Positions 53,127 to 62,519 of a DNA stretch of 64,000 nucleotides are shown here, one piece after another (the stretch's first letter is position 1; each line of letters opens with the position of its first letter). The notes under the pieces were generated by a model, which worked only from the letters and a program-made list of their open reading frames with translations, was not told the DNA's origin and did no database searches. Origin of the DNA: Pseudomonas denitrificans (nom. rej.) (GTDB lineage Bacteria; Pseudomonadota; Gammaproteobacteria; Pseudomonadales; Pseudomonadaceae); NCBI RefSeq assembly GCF_008807415.1, contig NZ_CP043626.1:4936501-5000500 (forward strand). Direction: 5' to 3'. The position numbers and the translations under genes were made by a program.

Positions 53127-54167
53127 TCAGGCCGGGATGGCTTCCGGCTCTGGTATCTGCACCGGGACCATTGCCTGCGCCGGGCGCTCCAGCTCATCGC
53201 GGTCCATCAGCGCGGCACGGCCCGTCAGCAGCGCATCCGGGGCACGGGCGATCTTCGGGTTCTTGTCCGGGTAATCCAGGCTGTGCAGGAAGTGCCGCAG
53301 GCAATTGAGCCGCGCGCGCTTCTTGTCGTCGGACTTGACCACCACCCAGGGCGCGTCGGCGGTGTCGGTGTGGAAGAACATCGCCTCCTTGGCCTGGGTG
53401 TAGTCGTCCCAGCGGTCCAGCGACTGGATGTCGATCGGCGACAGCTTCCAGTGCTTGAGCGGGTCGTCGCGACGCGAGACGAAGCGGCGCAGCTGCTCCT
53501 CGCGGCTCACCGAGAACCAGAACTTGAACAGGTGGATGCCATTGCGCACCAGCATGCGCTCGAGCTCCGGCGTCTGCTGCATGAACTCCAGGTACTGGCG
53601 CGGCGAGCAGAAGCCCATCACTCGCTCGACCCCGGCGCGGTTGTACCAGGAGCGGTCGAAGAAGACGATTTCACCGGCCGTGGGCAGGTGCTGGATGTAG
53701 CGCTGGAAGTACCACTGGCCGCGCTCGGCATCGCTGGGTTTCTCCAGCGCCACCACGCGGGCGCCACGCGGGTTGAGGTGTTCGGTGAAGCGCTTGATGG
53801 TGCCGCCCTTGCCGGCGGCGTCGCGGCCCTCGAAGAGCAGGACGATGCGCTGGCCGGTCTCCTTCACCCAGTTCTGCACCTTCAGCAGCTCGATCTGCAG
53901 TTCGGCCTTGGCCTTCTCGTACTCCCTGCGCTGCAGGCGCTTGCGGTAGGGATAGCTGGCGGGCAACTGGGCGGAGCCGGAGTCCTCGTTGCTGCCGCGC
54001 GGGGCCATGGCGACGGTCAGCGCGACCGGGCCCTGGCTCTGAGCCTGGATCTGCGCACCGCCCTCGGTGGTCGCTTCGGGCAGCGCCGCGGCGGCGGGCT
54101 TGCTGGCTTCGGGTGGCGGCAGGCTCTCCTGGGAAATGGGCTGCCGGGGCTTGGGCTGCTGGGCCAT
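53127..54167 (-). CDS. ppk2: Polyphosphate kinase 2
   Basis: 346-residue kinase that phosphorylates a nucleotide (GDP or ADP) with polyphosphate. The core (about 75-310) has the P-loop FEGRDAAGKGGTIKR, the lid region NPRGARVVALEKPS, and the Walker B-like region EIVFFDRSWYNRAGVERVMGF. The first ~70 residues are Pro/Ala/Gln-rich and probably disordered, as in PA0141. I chose the ATG at 54167 after GGAGGAGACC. The start at 54203 is weaker. Confidence 0.93.
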   Translation of the reverse strand: MAQQPKPRQPISQESLPPPEASKPAAAALPEATTEGGAQIQAQSQGPVALTVAMAPRGSNEDSGSAQLPASYPYRKRLQRREYEKAKAELQIELLKVQNWVKETGQRIVLLFEGRDAAGKGGTIKRFTEHLNPRGARVVALEKPSDAERGQWYFQRYIQHLPTAGEIVFFDRSWYNRAGVERVMGFCSPRQYLEFMQQTPELERMLVRNGIHLFKFWFSVSREEQLRRFVSRRDDPLKHWKLSPIDIQSLDRWDDYTQAKEAMFFHTDTADAPWVVVKSDDKKRARLNCLRHFLHSLDYPDKNPKIARAPDALLTGRAALMDRDELERPAQAMVPVQIPEPEAIPA

Positions 54168-54248
54168 GGTCTCCTCCTGTGAGACGTGGGGACGGCCCTC
54201 CACTGTGCTACCCGTGCCGCATGCCTTTCTTGACCCGCATCAACCCGC

Positions 54249-55214
54249 CTAGAGCCAGCCTTTGTACTTGAACCAGTAGTAGGGAATGATCGCCGAGATG
54301 ACCATCGCCACCAGCGCCATGGGGTAGCCGGCCAGCCATTGCAGCTCCGGCATGTGCGCGAAGTTCATGCCGTACACCGTGCCCACCAGGGTCGGCGGCA
54401 GGAACAGCACGGCAGCGATGGAGAACACCTTGATGATGCTGTTCTGCTCGATGTTGATCAGACCCAGGGTGGCGTCCAGCAGGAAGGTGATTTCCCCGGC
54501 CATCTTCGTCTGGTACTCGCTGAGCGAGCGTACATCGCGCTCCACCGACTTCATGCCCAGCTTCACCTCGTCGCTGATCCAGCCGTTGCTGCCCTGACGG
54601 AAATACGACAGCGGCCGGCTGATGCTCAGCAGGCTCTCGTTGAGCTTGGACAGCAGCGAGTTCTTGCGCCCCAGTTGCTTGACCACTTCCTGCAGGTCGG
54701 CCTTCTCGCTGGCCGGGCCCTCGCGGAAGATGCTGGTGCCCAGGCTGTCGAGCTGCTTCTGGACGATCTCCAGTACGTCGGCGATGCGGTCCACCACGCT
54801 GTCCATCAGGGTCACGAACAGCTGGTCGCTGCGACCCTCGCAGCCGCCGCGCTGGGTGCGCGTCTCGAAGGTACGGAAGGCCAGCAGGTCGGTATAGCGC
54901 ACCGTCACCAGCCAGTGCGGGGTCAGCACGCAGGTGACTTCCGAGACAGTAGGATTGTGCTCGCGGATGCCACCGACCACGCTGGTGGTCATGTACAGCG
55001 CACCGTTGCTCTCGTAGAAGCGCGAGGAATCTTCGATCTCGGCCATCTCCTCGCGGGTCGGCACATCCACCGCGATGATCGACTCCAGCAACTGCTCCTC
55101 TTGCGCCGTGGGCTGGAACAGATCGATCCACAGCGTGTCCTTGGGCATGCCGTGGCACTCGCTGCCGTTGTGGCGCACCAGGCGGTCGCCGACAAGGGTG
55201 TAATAGGTGATCAT
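54249..55214 (-). CDS. corA: CorA-type magnesium/divalent cation transporter
   Basis: 321-residue transporter. It has a large N-terminal cytosolic domain, a long coiled-coil stalk helix and two C-terminal membrane segments. The signature GMN motif is in TVYGMNFAHMPEL, at the outer end of the first segment. The last residues WFKYKGWL are typical of CorA. I chose the ATG at 55214 (MITYYTLVGDR). It corresponds to PA5268. Confidence 0.93.
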   Translation of the reverse strand: MITYYTLVGDRLVRHNGSECHGMPKDTLWIDLFQPTAQEEQLLESIIAVDVPTREEMAEIEDSSRFYESNGALYMTTSVVGGIREHNPTVSEVTCVLTPHWLVTVRYTDLLAFRTFETRTQRGGCEGRSDQLFVTLMDSVVDRIADVLEIVQKQLDSLGTSIFREGPASEKADLQEVVKQLGRKNSLLSKLNESLLSISRPLSYFRQGSNGWISDEVKLGMKSVERDVRSLSEYQTKMAGEITFLLDATLGLINIEQNSIIKVFSIAAVLFLPPTLVGTVYGMNFAHMPELQWLAGYPMALVAMVISAIIPYYWFKYKGWL

Positions 55215-55303
55215 GTCGCCCGACGATCCTTTTACGCACCTGAAGTTGCCCCGCAGGTTGGCCAACTTCGGGCGGCTTCACAAGTCCGCCGGAGAGCAAT
55301 GTG

Positions 55304-55585
55304 ATGACAGACCCAGACGATGGCGAAGAGTCCTTCGCCGAAGACACCCTGATCCAGGCCATCGAGAACCAGATCGAAAGCGAGAGCCCGGCGGCCGCCC
55401 GCGCGGTGTTCAACAAGCTGACCCTGGTCGGCTACGAACGCGAGGACGCCCTGCACCTGATGGCCCTGGTGCTCGCCCACGAGATCGAGGCGATGCTGGC
55501 CGAGGACCGCCCGTTCAACGGTGAGTGGTACGAACAGGCCCTGCGCGCGCTGCCGACCCTGCCCGATGGCACTGTTGCCGATTGA
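55304..55585 (+). CDS. Small conserved hypothetical acidic protein
   Basis: 93-residue cytosolic protein, strongly acidic (MTDPDDGEESFAEDTLIQAIENQI), helical, no recognised domain. GGAGAG precedes it by about 10 bases. It is divergent from corA and lies near the positions of PA5269-PA5270. It may be a regulator or adaptor; no function is assigned. Confidence 0.65.
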   Translation: MTDPDDGEESFAEDTLIQAIENQIESESPAAARAVFNKLTLVGYEREDALHLMALVLAHEIEAMLAEDRPFNGEWYEQALRALPTLPDGTVAD

Positions 55586-55666
55586 GACAGCGGCATAACA
55601 GCGCTTGCCGAACCGGTCTGACTTGAGACTACACTGAAGCCTCATTGACCATCGGGAGTTAGGCGA

Positions 55667-55900
55667 ATGGCTTTCACGAAAGAAATGGTTGAGGAACTGG
55701 ACCTGCTGGCGCTCTTTGACCTGGAGAACAGCCAGGCGGGATTGAAAGTCCACCACGATGCTTCCGCCGAAGCCGTGGCGGCTGCCGGCCGGCTTCACGC
55801 CAAGGGCCTGATCGACAAGCAGGACGGCGGCTATCTCACCGGTCTGGGGCTTGACGCCGCCGAGCACGCCCAGGTCCTGCTCGGCATCCTGCGCAGCTGA
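55667..55900 (+). CDS. TIGR02647-family small protein
   Basis: 77-residue protein, MAFTKEMVEELDLLALFDLENS..., of a family found mainly in Pseudomonas and relatives and usually placed next to cyaA, as here. A winged-helix-like pattern is suggested by LHAKGLIDKQDGGYLTGLG. Function unknown. The start is preceded by GGGAGTTAGGCG. Confidence 0.75.
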   Translation: MAFTKEMVEELDLLALFDLENSQAGLKVHHDASAEAVAAAGRLHAKGLIDKQDGGYLTGLGLDAAEHAQVLLGILRS

Positions 55901-55992
55901 CCTCAAGTTCCCCCGCGAGCGGGCGATAAACTGGCACACTTCCGAGCGCCGCATTCCCTGATGCGGCGCCGCTGGCCAGACAGCAGTACGCC

Positions 55993-58841
55993 ATGACGCT
56001 CACCCCGAGATCCGCCCGGACATCGACGACGGCATCGACCGAAAGGTGCTGACGCAGCTGCGTCAACGCTTCCTCAAGGTCAACGCCGCGCGGCTGCATC
56101 GGGCCAGCGAAGCGCTTTCCACGCGCCAGCAGCTTGTCCTGAAGCTGTTGCCACTGCTGCTGGACGTGAACCATCCGCTGCTGCCCGGCTACGTGTCGGC
56201 CAGCACGCCCGCCGGGCTGTCGAACTTCGTCCCGGACGACGACATCCTCGCCGAAGCCCAGCGCCTGACCCGCTCCTTCAGCTACAAGACCCGACGCGGC
56301 AACCCGCCGCTGCCGATCCACGGGCTGTTCCTGATGGGCAGCCTGGGCACCGTCGCCCAGGCCGAGCAAAGCGACCTGGACCTCTGGGTCTGCCACGCCT
56401 CCGACCTCACCGAGCGGGAGCTGGCGGAGCTGCGCCGCAAGTGCGAGCTGCTCGAACAATGGGCCGCCACCCAGGGCGCCGAGGTGCACTGCTTCCTCGT
56501 CGACCCGCAGCACTATACCCAGGGCGCCCGCGAGGCCCGGCTGACCTCCGACGACTGCGGCACCAGCCAGCACTACCTGCTGCTGGACGAGTTCTACCGC
56601 ACCGCCATCTGGCTCGGCGGCCGCACCCCACTGTGGTGGCTGGTGCCGGTCTACGAAGAGAACCGCTACGCCGAGTACTGCCAGACGCTGCTGAACAAGC
56701 GTTTCATCCGCGCCGATGACGTCCTCGACCTCGGCCACCTGGCGCGCATCCCGCCGGGCGAATTCATCGGCGCCGGCATGTGGCAGCTGTTCAAGGGCAT
56801 CGAGTCGCCCTACAAGTCGGTGCTCAAGCTGCTGCTCACCGAGGTCTACGCCAGCGAACACCCGCAGGTGTCCTGCCTGAGCCTGCGCTACAAACAGGCG
56901 ATCTACGCCGGGCGCCTGGATGTGGAGGAGCTGGACCCCTACGTCATGCTCTACCGCCGCCTGGAGGAATACCTCAAGGAGCGCGGCGAAACCGAGCGCC
57001 TGGAGCTGATCCGCCGCTGCCTCTACCTGAAGGTCGGCAAGAAGCTCAGCCGCCCGCCGCGCCAAGGTCACAAGAGCTGGCAGCGCAAGGTGATGGAGCG
57101 CGTCTCGGCGCCCTGGAAGTGGGACAGCCGCGCCTTCGCCCAGCTCGACAGCCGCAGCCAGTGGAAGGTCCGCCAGGTACTGCTGGAGCGCCGCGCGCTG
57201 GTCAACGAACTGACCCACAGCTACCGCTTCCTCTCGCAGTTCGCCCGCCTGCAGCACGCCGCCAGCGGCATCAACCCGCGGGACATGGGCATCCTCGGCC
57301 GGCGTCTGTATGCCGCTTTCGAGCGCAAGGCCGGCAAGGTCGAATTCATCAACCCGGGCATCGCCCCGGACATGGCCGAAGACATCCTCACCCTCGCCCA
57401 GCTGCCCGGCGGCGAGGCGGGCAAGCCACCGTACTGGGCGCTGTTCGGCGGCAACCTGTCGCTGCAGGAAATGGCCGACTTCGCCCCGCTGCGCCGCGCC
57501 CGCGACCTCATGGAACTGCTCACCTGGAGCCACCGCAACGGGGTGATCGATGCCACCACGCGGCTGTCCCTGCAACCGGGCAGCAGCGACCTGACCGAGT
57601 TCGAGCTGCAGAACCTGCTGGGCTGCCTGCAGCAGGCCGTTCCGCTGCCGCTCGACGAGGTGCCGGAAAGCGCCCTGCTGCGCAGCGCGGTGCCTTCGCA
57701 GGTGTTGCTGCTGGTGAACGTCGGTGTCGACCCGCTGCGCCAGCACAGCCAGATGAACGTGCACATGACCACCGAGCGCACCGACTCGCTCGGCTATTCC
57801 GGCGTGCGCGACAACCTGGTGCTGACCCTCGACCAGATCACCCTGAACAGCTGGAACGAACTGCTGGTCAGCCGCTACGCAGGCCCGCACGCGCTGCTCG
57901 ACTGCCTGCGCGAATTCCTCAACAGCGTGCCCTCCGACGCCCCGCCGCCGCGCCTGCTGGTGCGCTGCTTCTGCCGCAACCGCGCCACGGCCATCGCCCA
58001 GCGTGTGGAAGACCTGTTCCGCGACGCCCATGCCCAACTCGCCAGCGGCAAGGGCGGGCGCTACCTGTTGCAGGTGCGCCAGCACTTCCACCTGCTGCAC
58101 CTGGTGCCGGGCAGCGTCAGCCATCGGGTGATCGACGGGTTGCCAGCGCTGGTCGAGCACCTGGGCGACACCCAGGACGACAGTGGCTTCCTGCAACTGG
58201 ACCGGCACGCGCTGGAGGGCGACGACCTCGCCATGATCCTGCCACTGGGCCGGGCCAATACCGTTCAGGTGTTCTACCGCCTGGATGAAGGCAGCGCGGA
58301 AATCACCATCCTCGACGAGCGCAACGCCCTCTGGCGGCGCCGCCAGGAATACGACACCGAGGAAGGCCTGCTGCTACCGCTGCAGCGCTTCCTGCAATCG
58401 GTGCAGTACCGCCGCAACGCAGTGATTTCGCTACTGGAAGCGCAGGGCCCGGTGGGCGCCGACATCCTCTTCTACGAAGTGGTGACCAACGGCCACCAGC
58501 GCGCCCAACGCATCGAGCGACGCAACGCGCCACAACCGCTGGAAGCCCTGCCGTTCTACAACGTGCAGGCGATCGTCGAACCGGGCGAAGGCCAGCGCGC
58601 GCGCACCACGCTGTTCTGCAACCACCGCGAATTCTCGGAGCTGGAGTTCGGCAACGAGCTGTTCCAGGCCGCGGCCCGGCACATCCTCGACCGCCGACGC
58701 GGGCAGGAGCGCTACCCCTGCTACATCACCGACCTGGACCTGTCGGCCATGCGTGAGGGCGGGGAACTGCAGACGGTGCACTTCCTGCGTTACAAGCAGA
58801 GCCTGGAGCAGGCGCTGAACCGGGCGCTGGCCGAGGCCTGA
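55993..58841 (+). CDS. cyaA: Class I adenylate cyclase, frameshift at the 5' end
   Basis: About 949 residues; makes cAMP from ATP for Vfr/Crp-type control. The catalytic region is at the N-terminus (RRGNPPLPIHGLFLMGSLG, QSDLDLWVC) and the regulatory domain at the C-terminus, as in enterobacterial CyaA and PA5272. The expected start ATG at 55993 reads only five codons before the frame is lost; one extra base in the C-run at 56003-56006 gives MTLTPEIRPDIDDGIDRKVL, matching Pseudomonas relatives. Without it, the first in-frame start is GTG 56046, which lacks a good ribosome-binding site. I think a base error is likely. Confidence 0.88.
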
Positions 58842-58884
58842 AGGCCAGCCGGACGCCCGGAGAGGGAGGTTCCCGAAGGGGAAC

Positions 58885-59289
58885 TCAGCGATCGAAGTCG
58901 CCGGCCGCTTCCGGCTGGTATTCCACTTCCAGCAGGGTCAGCTTCAGCGTCTTGCCGCTGGGTACCGGCCAGTCGATGCTCTGGCCGGTGGTCAGGCCGA
59001 GCAGCGCAGTGCCGACCGGAGCAAGAATCGAGACCTTGCCTTCACCGCCGACGCCAGCCGGGTAGACCAGGGTCAGGTGGTACTCCTTGCCGCTGCCTTC
59101 TTCGCGGCAGCGCACGGTGGAGTTCATCGTGACCACGCCCGGCGGTATCTCGTCGTGGCCGACCACCGTGGCGCGGGCCAGTTCGGCCTCCAGCGCCTCG
59201 GCCGCGGGGCCGTACTCATCCAGGCTGTCGAGCATGCGCTCCAGACGTTGCAGGTCGAGTCGAGTCACGGTGATGGGAGTCGTGGTCAT
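58885..59289 (-). CDS. rnk: Nucleoside diphosphate kinase regulator Rnk
   Basis: 134-residue GreA-like regulator with a short N-terminal coiled coil (RLDLQRLERMLDSL) and a C-terminal FKBP-like domain (SILAPVGTALLGLTTGQSIDWPV). It interacts with RNA polymerase in E. coli and affects nucleoside diphosphate kinase levels. I chose ATG 59289 (MTTTPITVTRLD). It corresponds to PA5274. A terminator separates it from the genes upstream. Confidence 0.9.
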   Translation of the reverse strand: MTTTPITVTRLDLQRLERMLDSLDEYGPAAEALEAELARATVVGHDEIPPGVVTMNSTVRCREEGSGKEYHLTLVYPAGVGGEGKVSILAPVGTALLGLTTGQSIDWPVPSGKTLKLTLLEVEYQPEAAGDFDR

Positions 59290-59402
59290 GATGGTTGGCA
59301 GTCTCCTTACAGGAGAGCCCCGGACGCTCGCGCGTTCGGGGCCCTGGGTGTTCTGGCAGTAAAGACGTTCGGGGATCGAACGTAATGAAATCCGAAAAAA
59401 GA

Positions 59403-59427
59403 AAAACCCCGCCCAAGGCGGGGTTTT
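59403..59427 (-). terminator. Terminator between the DUF1289 gene and rnk
   Basis: AAAACCCCGCC and GGCGGGGTTTT form an 11-bp stem around CAA, with the T-run on either strand. It ends the araC-cyaY-DUF1289 transcript before rnk. Confidence 0.85.
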
Positions 59428-59470
59428 CCCGGACACTAACACAGCACAGAAAATAAGCAACACCGACCAG

Positions 59471-59677
59471 TCACCACTTCGGCCGATGGTTGTTTCGGCG
59501 CTTTTCGCAGTCCGCCAGAATCGCCAGGCGCCGCTCGCCGTCGGCCTCGTTCCACTCCAGGATCTCGCCCAGGGTGCGCCCGCAGCCGACGCAGATGTCC
59601 GCGTCGTCCAGGCAACAGCGCCGGCAGCAGGGCGAGGCGACGCTGGCCCGCGGCTCAGATGCCGGGGAAGTCGACAT
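59471..59677 (-). CDS. DUF1289-family small cysteine-rich protein
   Basis: 68-residue protein with the DUF1289 cysteine pattern SPCCRRCCLDDADICVGCGRT, which probably binds a metal, then EILEWNEADGERR. The start overlaps the end of cyaY, so the two are probably translated together. A GTG two codons upstream is an alternative start. Function unknown; pairing with the frataxin gene hints at iron or Fe-S metabolism. Confidence 0.8.
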   Translation of the reverse strand: MSTSPASEPRASVASPCCRRCCLDDADICVGCGRTLGEILEWNEADGERRLAILADCEKRRNNHRPKW

Positions 59678-59990
59678 CCTCACCTGCCTGCTCCAGGGTC
59701 GCGCGATTGAGCAGCGCGCCCAGCGGTTCGCGGGTGCTGTCGCAGATCCACAGCGAGCCGGATTCGTCGTAGTCGAAATGGAAGCCGCCGGAGCGCGCCG
59801 CCACCCACAGCTGGCGCAGCGCCGGCTGGCGGCTGAGGATCAGCTGGGTGCCGTTCTCGAAGCGCACGGTCAGCACGCCGCTGGAGTTCTCCAGGTCCAG
59901 GTCCAGGTCGCTGTCGTCGAAGGCGTCCTCCACCGTTACCTGTACAGCGTCCACCAGGTCATGGAAGCGGGCTTCGCTCAAAGTGCTCAT
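59655..59990 (-). CDS. cyaY: Frataxin-like iron protein CyaY
   Basis: 111-residue frataxin homologue that regulates iron-sulfur cluster assembly. The acidic N-terminal helix (VEDAFDDSDLDLDLENSSGVLTV) and the central motif ILSRQPALRQLWVAARSGGFHF are conserved. Its start overlaps the upstream AraC regulator's stop in an ATGA junction. It corresponds to PA5275. Confidence 0.93.
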   Translation of the reverse strand: MSTLSEARFHDLVDAVQVTVEDAFDDSDLDLDLENSSGVLTVRFENGTQLILSRQPALRQLWVAARSGGFHFDYDESGSLWICDSTREPLGALLNRATLEQAGEDVDFPGI

Positions 59991-61060
59991 GCATCGTCCT
60001 CGGGATCAGTCAAAGGCACCAGTTTACGCCGGTATTCGCCCAGACTCTGCCCCGTCCAGCGCCGGAATGCGCGGGCGAGCGAGCCGGCTTCGCTGAAGCC
60101 CAGCAGGTAGGCGATGTCGGCGGTGTCCAGCGCCGGGTCGCGCAGGTAGTGCAGCACCAGTTGCTGGCGGGTTTCGTCCACCAGCTGGCTGAACGACAGG
60201 CCGGTGTCGCGCAGCCGCCGCTGCAGGGTGCGCGGGCTCAGCGCCAGGGTCTGCGACAGGCGTTCCAGGTCGGCGCCCTGCTCCGGCAGCTGGCGCGCCA
60301 GCTCCAGGCGCGCGCGGTCGAGCACGGTGTCGCCCTTGTTGATTTCCACCAGCAGGCGTTCGGCGTAGGCATCCAGGGTGCGCTGCACCTGGGCGTCGGC
60401 CTGGCCGAGCGGTAGCCAAAGCAGGCGCCTGGGGAAGACCAGGGCGTTGTCCGGCTGATCGAACAGCACCGGGCAGCGGAAGATGCGCTCGTGCTCGCTG
60501 ACATCCGCCGGAGCGCTGTGGCTGAAACGCACCTCGAACGGCACCTCGTCCACGCCGCTGACCCAATGGCCGAAACTGACCCAGCCGGCCAGCGTCTCTT
60601 CGCTCATCTGTCGTTGCTGTTGCGGCAGCAGCGGCTCCCAGCTGTGCTTCACCAGCGCCTCACAACCGGCGCGCGGCGGCTCGTCGGCCAGCTCGACGCG
60701 GCCCAGGTTGCCCACCAGCGAGGCATAGCGCGCCTGGCGGTGCAGGGCGTCGGAGAGCGTCGCGCAACTCATGATCAGGTAGCCGAGCACGCCGTAGTAG
60801 CCGGGGCGCACCGCCTCGCCCAGGTGCAGGCCGAGGTTGCCGTCGCCGCTCAGGCGCACGCCGGCGCCCACCAGCTCCAGGTAGGCGCTGGCGGCGATGC
60901 GCTGGTCGCGCTGGGCGAGGATCGAGGGCTCCAGGTGCACCGTCGCCAGCAACTGCGCCGGGTCCACGCCCTGGCGCTGCAGATGCTCCACGAGGCCCTG
61001 CAGGTAGGCCACCGACACCGAACTGGGCAGGGGATCGCGATAGTCCATCAGGCATTCCAT
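59987..61060 (-). CDS. AraC-family transcription regulator
   Basis: 357-residue activator-type regulator. N-terminal Arabinose_bd-like domain (about 25-210, SYLELVGAGVRLSGDGNLGLHLGEAVRPGYYGVLGYL type), then the double HTH of AraC (about 250-345: LSQTLALSPRTLQRRLRDTG and IAYLLGFSEAGSLARAFRRWTG). I chose the ATG at 61060 (MECLMDYRDP). It overlaps cyaY by 4 bases, so it is in the same transcript as frataxin. The inducer is unknown. Confidence 0.87.
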   Translation of the reverse strand: MECLMDYRDPLPSSVSVAYLQGLVEHLQRQGVDPAQLLATVHLEPSILAQRDQRIAASAYLELVGAGVRLSGDGNLGLHLGEAVRPGYYGVLGYLIMSCATLSDALHRQARYASLVGNLGRVELADEPPRAGCEALVKHSWEPLLPQQQRQMSEETLAGWVSFGHWVSGVDEVPFEVRFSHSAPADVSEHERIFRCPVLFDQPDNALVFPRRLLWLPLGQADAQVQRTLDAYAERLLVEINKGDTVLDRARLELARQLPEQGADLERLSQTLALSPRTLQRRLRDTGLSFSQLVDETRQQLVLHYLRDPALDTADIAYLLGFSEAGSLARAFRRWTGQSLGEYRRKLVPLTDPEDDA

Positions 61061-61201
61061 TTTTTGCCCGCCATCATAGGGCCACCGGCCCTTTCGGTGC
61101 GAGCCGCAAGCCCCGCCGGGCGGGAGTCCGCTTGAATAGGCAAGCCGGCGGGGGGTCGGTATACTCCGGACCCATTGACGCTTTATTACAAGGATTCCGC
61201 C

Positions 61202-61342
61202 ATGAAGCGACTGCTGCTTCCCTTCGTCGCGCTCGCCGTCTTCACCGCCGCGCTGGCCGGCTGTGGCCAGAAAGGCCCGCTGTACCTGCCGGACGACCAG
61301 AAGGCCAAGAGCGAGCACAGCAAGGACCGCTACGGTCTCTGA
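61202..61342 (+). CDS. lppL: Small lipoprotein LppL/LptM-like
   Basis: 46-residue lipoprotein with lipobox LAGC (cysteine at residue 21), then [11 protein letters not shown], typical of LptM/YifL. In E. coli LptM helps assemble the LPS translocon LptD-LptE. It is upstream of the lysA remnant and dapF, as in P. aeruginosa (PA5276). It was too small for a large gene call but is well supported. Confidence 0.92.
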   Translation: MKRLLLPFVALAVFTAALAGCGQKGPLYLPDDQKAKSEHSKDRYGL

Positions 61343-61352
61343 GGGCGTTCCC

Positions 61353-61664
61353 ATGGACGCCTTCGACGTCCGCGACGGGCAACTGTTCGCGGCAGACCTG
61401 CCGTCGCCGGCAATCGCCGGGCGCTTCGGCATGCCGCAAAGCGGTAACGGCGAGCTCCTCGCCCGACTCCGCAACCCCGTCCGCGAAGAAGGCGGCCTGC
61501 TGGCCGTGCGTTCGGCCGGCGCCTATGGTTTCGTCATGAATTCCAACTACAACACCCGGGGCCGCGCCGCCGAGGTGCTGGTGGATAGCTCGGCCGCGCA
61601 CTGGGTGCGTCGCCACGGAACACGACCAGAGCTGTTCGCCGGCGAAAGCCTGCTGCCGGACTGA
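61353..61664 (+). pseudogene. lysA: Diaminopimelate decarboxylase remnant with a large internal deletion
   Basis: 103-residue in-frame remnant of LysA, normally about 415 residues. Its first ~28 residues match the LysA N-terminus (FDVRDGQLFAADLPSPAIAGRFG). The rest matches its C-terminus ([19 protein letters not shown] ... GESLLPD). About 310 codons between them are gone, including the PLP lysine, so it cannot decarboxylate meso-diaminopimelate. A functional lysA must exist elsewhere, or the strain needs lysine. The reading frame is kept, so it may still be translated. Confidence 0.82.
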
Positions 61665-61677
61665 GGCCGAGACGACG

Positions 61678-62508
61678 ATGCTTCTGCGTTTTACCAAGAT
61701 GCATGGGCTGGGCAATGACTTCATGGTCCTGGACCTGGTCAGCCAGCACGCCCATGTGCAACCACGCCACGTCAAACAGTGGGGCGACCGCAACTTCGGG
61801 GTCGGCTTCGATCAGCTGCTGATCGTCGAGCCGCCAAGCACGCCGGACGCCGACTTCCGCTACCGCATCTTCAACTGCGACGGCACCGAGGTCGAACAGT
61901 GCGGCAACGGCGCGCGCTGCTTCGCCCGCTTCGTGGTCGACAAGCGCCTGACCGCGAAGAAGACCATCCGCGTGGAAACCAAGGGCGGCATGATCGAGCT
62001 GACCATCGCCAACGATGGCCAGGTCACCGTCGACATGGGCCCGCCGCGCCTGCAACCCGAGCAGGTGCCGTTCCAGGCCGGTGCCGAAGCGCTGAGCTAC
62101 CCCCTCGAAGTGGACGGCCAGCAGTACCAGCTGGCGGCCATCTCCATGGGCAACCCGCACGGCGTGCTGCGCGTGGATGACGTGGACAGCGCTCCGGTGC
62201 GCACCCTGGGGCCGAAGCTGGAAATCCACGAAAGCTTCCCGCAGAAGGCCAACATCGGCTTCCTGCAGATCGTCAATCCGCACCAGGCGCGCCTGCGCGT
62301 CTGGGAACGCGGCGCCGGCGAGACGCTGGCCTGCGGCACCGGCGCCTGCGCCGCCGCGGTCGCCGGCATCCGCCAGGGCTGGCTGCAATCGCCGGTACAG
62401 ATCGACCTTCCCGGCGGACGGTTGTCCATCGAGTGGGCAGGACCGGGTCAGCCCGTTATGATGACCGGGCCCGCCGTGCGGGTGTTCGAAGGCCAGGTAC
62501 GTCTATAA
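61678..62508 (+). CDS. dapF: Diaminopimelate epimerase
   Basis: Converts LL- to meso-diaminopimelate for peptidoglycan and lysine; 276 residues, full length. The two catalytic cysteines are C75 in EQCGNGARC and C219 in ACGTGAC. The ATG follows GAGGCCGAGACG. It is intact although the lysA gene just upstream is not, consistent with meso-DAP still being needed for the cell wall. Confidence 0.96.
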   Translation: MLLRFTKMHGLGNDFMVLDLVSQHAHVQPRHVKQWGDRNFGVGFDQLLIVEPPSTPDADFRYRIFNCDGTEVEQCGNGARCFARFVVDKRLTAKKTIRVETKGGMIELTIANDGQVTVDMGPPRLQPEQVPFQAGAEALSYPLEVDGQQYQLAAISMGNPHGVLRVDDVDSAPVRTLGPKLEIHESFPQKANIGFLQIVNPHQARLRVWERGAGETLACGTGACAAAVAGIRQGWLQSPVQIDLPGGRLSIEWAGPGQPVMMTGPAVRVFEGQVRL

Positions 62509-62519
62509 CCGGGACGCTT

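Noticed and set aside
56046..58208. Long minus-strand frame opposite cyaA (790 codons)
   Set aside because: It is a shadow of cyaA; the cyaA frame has all catalytic motifs and the opposite frame has none.
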